In this document: positions 38,303 through 41,142 of the stretch, piece after piece
Layout: the number at the start of each line of letters is the position of its first letter
Numbering within the stretch: the first letter of the stretch is position 1
Assembly: GCA_005798685.1 (NCBI GenBank)
Contig: SYIT01000012.1
Coordinates: 1-41,142 of the forward strand
Source: Actinomycetota bacterium
GTDB lineage: Bacteria > Actinomycetota > Thermoleophilia > Solirubrobacterales > Solirubrobacteraceae
Direction of reading: 5' to 3'
DNA: 41,142 bases
Notes under the pieces: model-generated
The model's input: only the letters and a program-made list of their open reading frames with translations
Database searches by the model: none
Told to the model about the DNA's origin: nothing
Made by a program: the position numbers and the translations under genes

Positions 38303-40933
38303 ATGACGATGATCAAACGCCCAGGGCCTCAGGGCCTCTACAACCCCGCTTATGAGCACGATGCCTGTGGCGTGGCGATGGTCGCCAAGCTTGACAACGT
38401 CCCGTCGCACCGGGTAATCGAGCAGGCGCTCGAGGCGCTCGACAATCTTGAGCACCGTGGCGCCGAGGGCGCCGACGTTACGAGCGGCGACGGCGCCGGC
38501 ATCCTTGTTCAGATCCCTGACGCATTCCTGCGCGGTGTGCTCGAGTTCGAGCTGCCCGAGGCCGGCTTCTACGCCGTTGGCGTCTGCTTCCTGCCGCACG
38601 ACCTGGAGCGTCGCCGCAAGCTGCAGCAGCTCGTCGAACTCAACACACGCGTTGAGGGTCAGATCTTCCTTGGCTGGCGCGACGTCCCAGTCAACGAGGA
38701 CTTCGTCGGCGTGACCGCCGGCCGCTCGAGGCCGCACATCAGCCAAGCGATTATCGCTGCCGGCCCCGGCTTCGACCGCGATCAGGACGCCTTCGAGCGC
38801 AAGTGCTACGTGATTCGCCGGATCGTCGAACTGGCCGCTGGCCCCGACTTCTACTCACCGAGCTTCTCCTCTCGCACTTGCGTCTACAAGGGCATGCTGA
38901 TGTCGAGCCAGGTCGCCGAGTTCTACCCCGACCTCAGCGACGAGCGCTTTGCTTCGGCGCTGGCGCTTGTTCACTCGCGCTTCTCGACCAACACCTTCCC
39001 TAGCTGGGAGCTGGCACACCCGTTCCGTGTGATCGCCCACAACGGTGAGATCAACACCCTGATGGGCAACATCAACTGGATGAAGGCGCGTGAAAGCTCG
39101 CTCGCCAGTGAGCTGTTCGGCCCCGACCTGCAGAAGCTGATGCCGATCGTCCGCCCCGGCGGCTCGGACTCAGCGACCTTCGACAACGTGCTCGAGCTGC
39201 TGATGCTTGCCGGCCGCTCGCTGCCGCACTCGGCGATGATGATGATCCCTGAAGCCTACCGCGACCGCTCCGACCTCTCGCCGGCGCTGAAGGGCTTCTA
39301 CGCCTTCCATTCCTGCCTGATGGAGCCGTGGGACGGCCCCGCTTCGGTCTGCTTCACTGATGGCCGAGTCGTAGGAGCGACGCTCGACCGCAACGGGCTG
39401 CGCCCCGGTCGCTGGGTCGAAACGAAAGACGGCCTCGTAGTACTCGGCTCGGAGTCAGGGATGCTGGCGATCGACCCGGCCAACGTTAAGCGCCTTGGCC
39501 GGCTTCAGCCGGGCAAGATCTTCCTCGTTGACCTCGAGCAGGGCCGGATCATTGAAGACGAGGAGGTCAAGCAGGAGGTTTCCAGCGCGCGGCCGTACGA
39601 GCAATGGTTCAACGACAACTGCGTCCACTTCGATGACCTAGAGACCGCCCACGTGACGATGACTGGGGTGCTGCCCAGCCACATCCGCCGCCAAGCCTTC
39701 GGCTACAGCGAAGAGGATCTGAAGGTGCTGATCGTGCCGATGGCGCAGACCGGCCAGGAACCGATCGGTTCGATGGGCAACGACGCTGCGCTGGCCTTGA
39801 TGTCGGACTGCGCGCCGCCACTCTTCTCCTACTTCAAGCAGCTCTTCGCGCAGGTCACAAACCCGCCGATCGACCCAATCCGCGAATCGATTGTGATGTC
39901 GCTCGCCACGTCTGTCGGTGCTGAAGCAAACCTGCTCGGCGAATCACCGGAGGCCGCGCATCAACTGGTGATGAATCAGCCGATTCTGCGCAATCAGGAG
40001 CTTGAGACGCTACGCAACGTCGAACGCGACATCTTCCGCGCCCACACGCTTGACATTACTTGGCCTGTTAGCGAAGGCCCTGACGGCCTCAGCACGCGGC
40101 TGGCGAACCTCTGCGATGAGGCCCATGACGCGATCACAGCCGGCGCCTCGGTGCTGATTCTCTCCGATCGCCGAGTAGGGCCTGAGCGGACGGCAATCCC
40201 GTCACTGCTGGCCGTAGCCGCCGTCCACCACCACCTTGTAAGGATTGGCAACCGCCTGCAGGCTGGGATCGTGCTTGAGAGCGGCGAGCCGCGCGAGGTG
40301 CATCACTTCGCGCCGCTGATCGGTTATGGCGTCAGCGCAATCAACCCGTACCTGCGGCTCGATAGCACCGCCGAGCTGGCCGCCGACGGCCAGATCGAAG
40401 GCGTTAGCGACCCAGGCGAGGCGGAGCGCAACATCGTCAAGGCGCTCGGCAAGGGGCTGCTCAAGACGATCTCGAAGATGGGGATCTCGACGATTCAGTC
40501 CTACTGCGGTGCACAGATCTTTGAGGCCGTTGGCCTAGAGCAGCAGCTGGTTGACCGCCACTTTACCGGCACCGCTTCGCGGATCGGCGGCATCGGCCTT
40601 GACGTGCTCGGCGTGGAAGCATTGACGCGCCACGCTCGCGCTTGGCCGCTCTCCGGCGAGCGCGACGATGACCTCCTGCCGGTCGGCGGAATCTACGCTT
40701 GGCGCCGTGACGGCGAGCAGCACATGTGGAACCCTGACTCGATCGCCGCGCTTCAGCAGGCCGTGCGGATAACCCCAGAAGAGGGCGACGCGCAGAGCCA
40801 ATACGACGAGTACGCGCGCCTCTGCAACGAGCAGGCGACGAGGCGCGCAACGCTGCGCGGGCTGCTCAAGTTCACGACCGACGTGACGCCGGTTCCGCTC
40901 GACGAGGTTGAGCCTGCGAAGGAGATCGTCTAG
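38303..40933 (+). CDS. gltB: Glutamate synthase large subunit, N-terminal part ending at an in-frame TAG
   Basis: 876 aa before the stop. GltB transfers ammonia from glutamine to 2-oxoglutarate, together with GltD. The mature nucleophile is Cys22 in EHDACGVAMVAKLD, so a 21-residue propeptide is removed. The glutaminase domain spans about 22-430 (RFSTNTFPSWELAHPFRV and AHNGEINTLMGNINWM), followed by the central domain (about 470-770: SSARPYEQWFNDNC, IDPIRESIVMSLAT and GASVLILSDRR). The FMN-binding synthase part begins near 830 (GGIGLDVLGVEALTRHARAW), but TAG at 40931-40933 interrupts [18 protein letters not shown], where homologues usually have Lys. Normal GltB is about 1500 aa, so the product would lack the FMN and Fe-S sites. 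Confidence 0.93.
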   Translation: MTMIKRPGPQGLYNPAYEHDACGVAMVAKLDNVPSHRVIEQALEALDNLEHRGAEGADVTSGDGAGILVQIPDAFLRGVLEFELPEAGFYAVGVCFLPHDLERRRKLQQLVELNTRVEGQIFLGWRDVPVNEDFVGVTAGRSRPHISQAIIAAGPGFDRDQDAFERKCYVIRRIVELAAGPDFYSPSFSSRTCVYKGMLMSSQVAEFYPDLSDERFASALALVHSRFSTNTFPSWELAHPFRVIAHNGEINTLMGNINWMKARESSLASELFGPDLQKLMPIVRPGGSDSATFDNVLELLMLAGRSLPHSAMMMIPEAYRDRSDLSPALKGFYAFHSCLMEPWDGPASVCFTDGRVVGATLDRNGLRPGRWVETKDGLVVLGSESGMLAIDPANVKRLGRLQPGKIFLVDLEQGRIIEDEEVKQEVSSARPYEQWFNDNCVHFDDLETAHVTMTGVLPSHIRRQAFGYSEEDLKVLIVPMAQTGQEPIGSMGNDAALALMSDCAPPLFSYFKQLFAQVTNPPIDPIRESIVMSLATSVGAEANLLGESPEAAHQLVMNQPILRNQELETLRNVERDIFRAHTLDITWPVSEGPDGLSTRLANLCDEAHDAITAGASVLILSDRRVGPERTAIPSLLAVAAVHHHLVRIGNRLQAGIVLESGEPREVHHFAPLIGYGVSAINPYLRLDSTAELAADGQIEGVSDPGEAERNIVKALGKGLLKTISKMGISTIQSYCGAQIFEAVGLEQQLVDRHFTGTASRIGGIGLDVLGVEALTRHARAWPLSGERDDDLLPVGGIYAWRRDGEQHMWNPDSIAALQQAVRITPEEGDAQSQYDEYARLCNEQATRRATLRGLLKFTTDVTPVPLDEVEPAKEIV

Positions 40934-41142
40934 CGCTTTGCGACCGGCGCGATGTCGCTCGGGTCGATCTCAACCGAATCGCACGAGACGCTGGCAATCG
41001 CAATGAACCGCCTCGGCGGCCGCTCGAATACCGGCGAAGGGGGAGAGGACCCGCGCCGCTTCGAGCCCGACATCAACGGCGACCTGCGCCGCTCCTCTAT
41101 TAAGCAGGTCGCTTCAGGCCGTTTTGGCGTGACGATCCACTA
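40934..41142 (+). pseudogene. gltB: Continuation of gltB in the same frame after the TAG, cut by the window end
   Basis: The same reading frame goes on at once with [18 protein letters not shown], then [19 protein letters not shown] and [20 protein letters not shown], the standard GltB FMN-domain sequence, without further stops up to 41142. No frameshift is involved. No strong start codon context for separate translation is visible (an ATG at 40952 is 21 nt after the stop but has no Shine-Dalgarno). Type given as pseudogene because the gene is interrupted; a sequence error or readthrough is also possible. Confidence 0.85.

Noticed and set aside
40931-40933. Genome-wide recoding of TAG as an amino acid
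   Set aside because: Many genes in this window end at TAG with the following sequence clearly non-homologous, for example the rhomboid, thiolase, thrB, M23 and lipoprotein genes.
1-41142. Mobile elements, CRISPR arrays or phage genes
   Set aside because: I found no transposase, integrase or phage structural gene, no regularly spaced repeats, and no duplicated tRNA end.

Overview
The window looks like a chromosomal stretch from a high-GC Actinomycetota, most likely class Thermoleophilia (Solirubrobacterales or a relative). The pointers are a PspA-PspAA pair, a zinc-finger rhomboid, an AddAB-like helicase-nuclease, a c-di-AMP riboswitch in front of an M23 cell-wall hydrolase, many GTG starts, and many genes with a TAnnnT element 6-8 nt before the start codon and no Shine-Dalgarno, which is the usual look of leaderless actinobacterial mRNAs. 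No sequence search was possible, so the taxonomy is an inference. I see no phage, insertion sequence, CRISPR array or rRNA.

Layout. 1-2600: 3' end of a class I HMG-CoA reductase, a secreted SGNH/GDSL hydrolase, tRNA-Thr(TGT), and two small membrane or hypothetical genes. 2661-7327: a fused acyltransferase/glycerol-3-phosphate dehydrogenase (PlsC-GpsA), an ECF sigma factor with a one-helix membrane partner, a rhomboid protease, a cobalamin-binding-type protein and a pterin carbinolamine dehydratase. 7422-13135: a CNNM/CorC-type membrane protein, a 25-codon ORF with a very strong ribosome-binding site, a secreted beta-propeller protein with a frameshifted signal peptide, and a 3-hydroxyacyl-CoA dehydrogenase, thiolase and thioesterase. 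12680-18259 (minus strand): pspA-pspAA, a cell-wall-binding-like secreted protein, a 94-aa protein, xseA-xseB, an enolase-superfamily protein and the thioesterase, mostly overlapping. 18331-24867 (plus): c-di-AMP riboswitch, M23 peptidase, lgt, lysA, hom, thrC, thrB, linking envelope assembly to the aspartate-family amino acids. 24864-29439: solo ParA and FHA protein, a 30-bp palindrome, a zinc-ribbon protein, an SRPBCC protein, a lipoprotein and a class B PBP. 29524-41142: TopB-like topoisomerase, AddB-like and AddA-like genes, and gltB.

The main oddities are: (1) gltB has an in-frame TAG at 40931-40933 and the reading frame continues as perfect glutamate synthase afterwards; (2) the beta-propeller gene needs one more base in a G5 tract to join its start codon and signal peptide to the rest; (3) a hairpin followed by a micro-ORF ending C-R-S-C-Y at 8761-8890; (4) the GpsA half of the fusion lacks the usual catalytic lysine; (5) four of the convergent gene pairs end in exactly the same 4-nt overlap of stop codons (YTAG); (6) TAG stop codons that double as the start of a -10 element for the next gene; (7) a possible sigma/anti-sigma/rhomboid signalling module.
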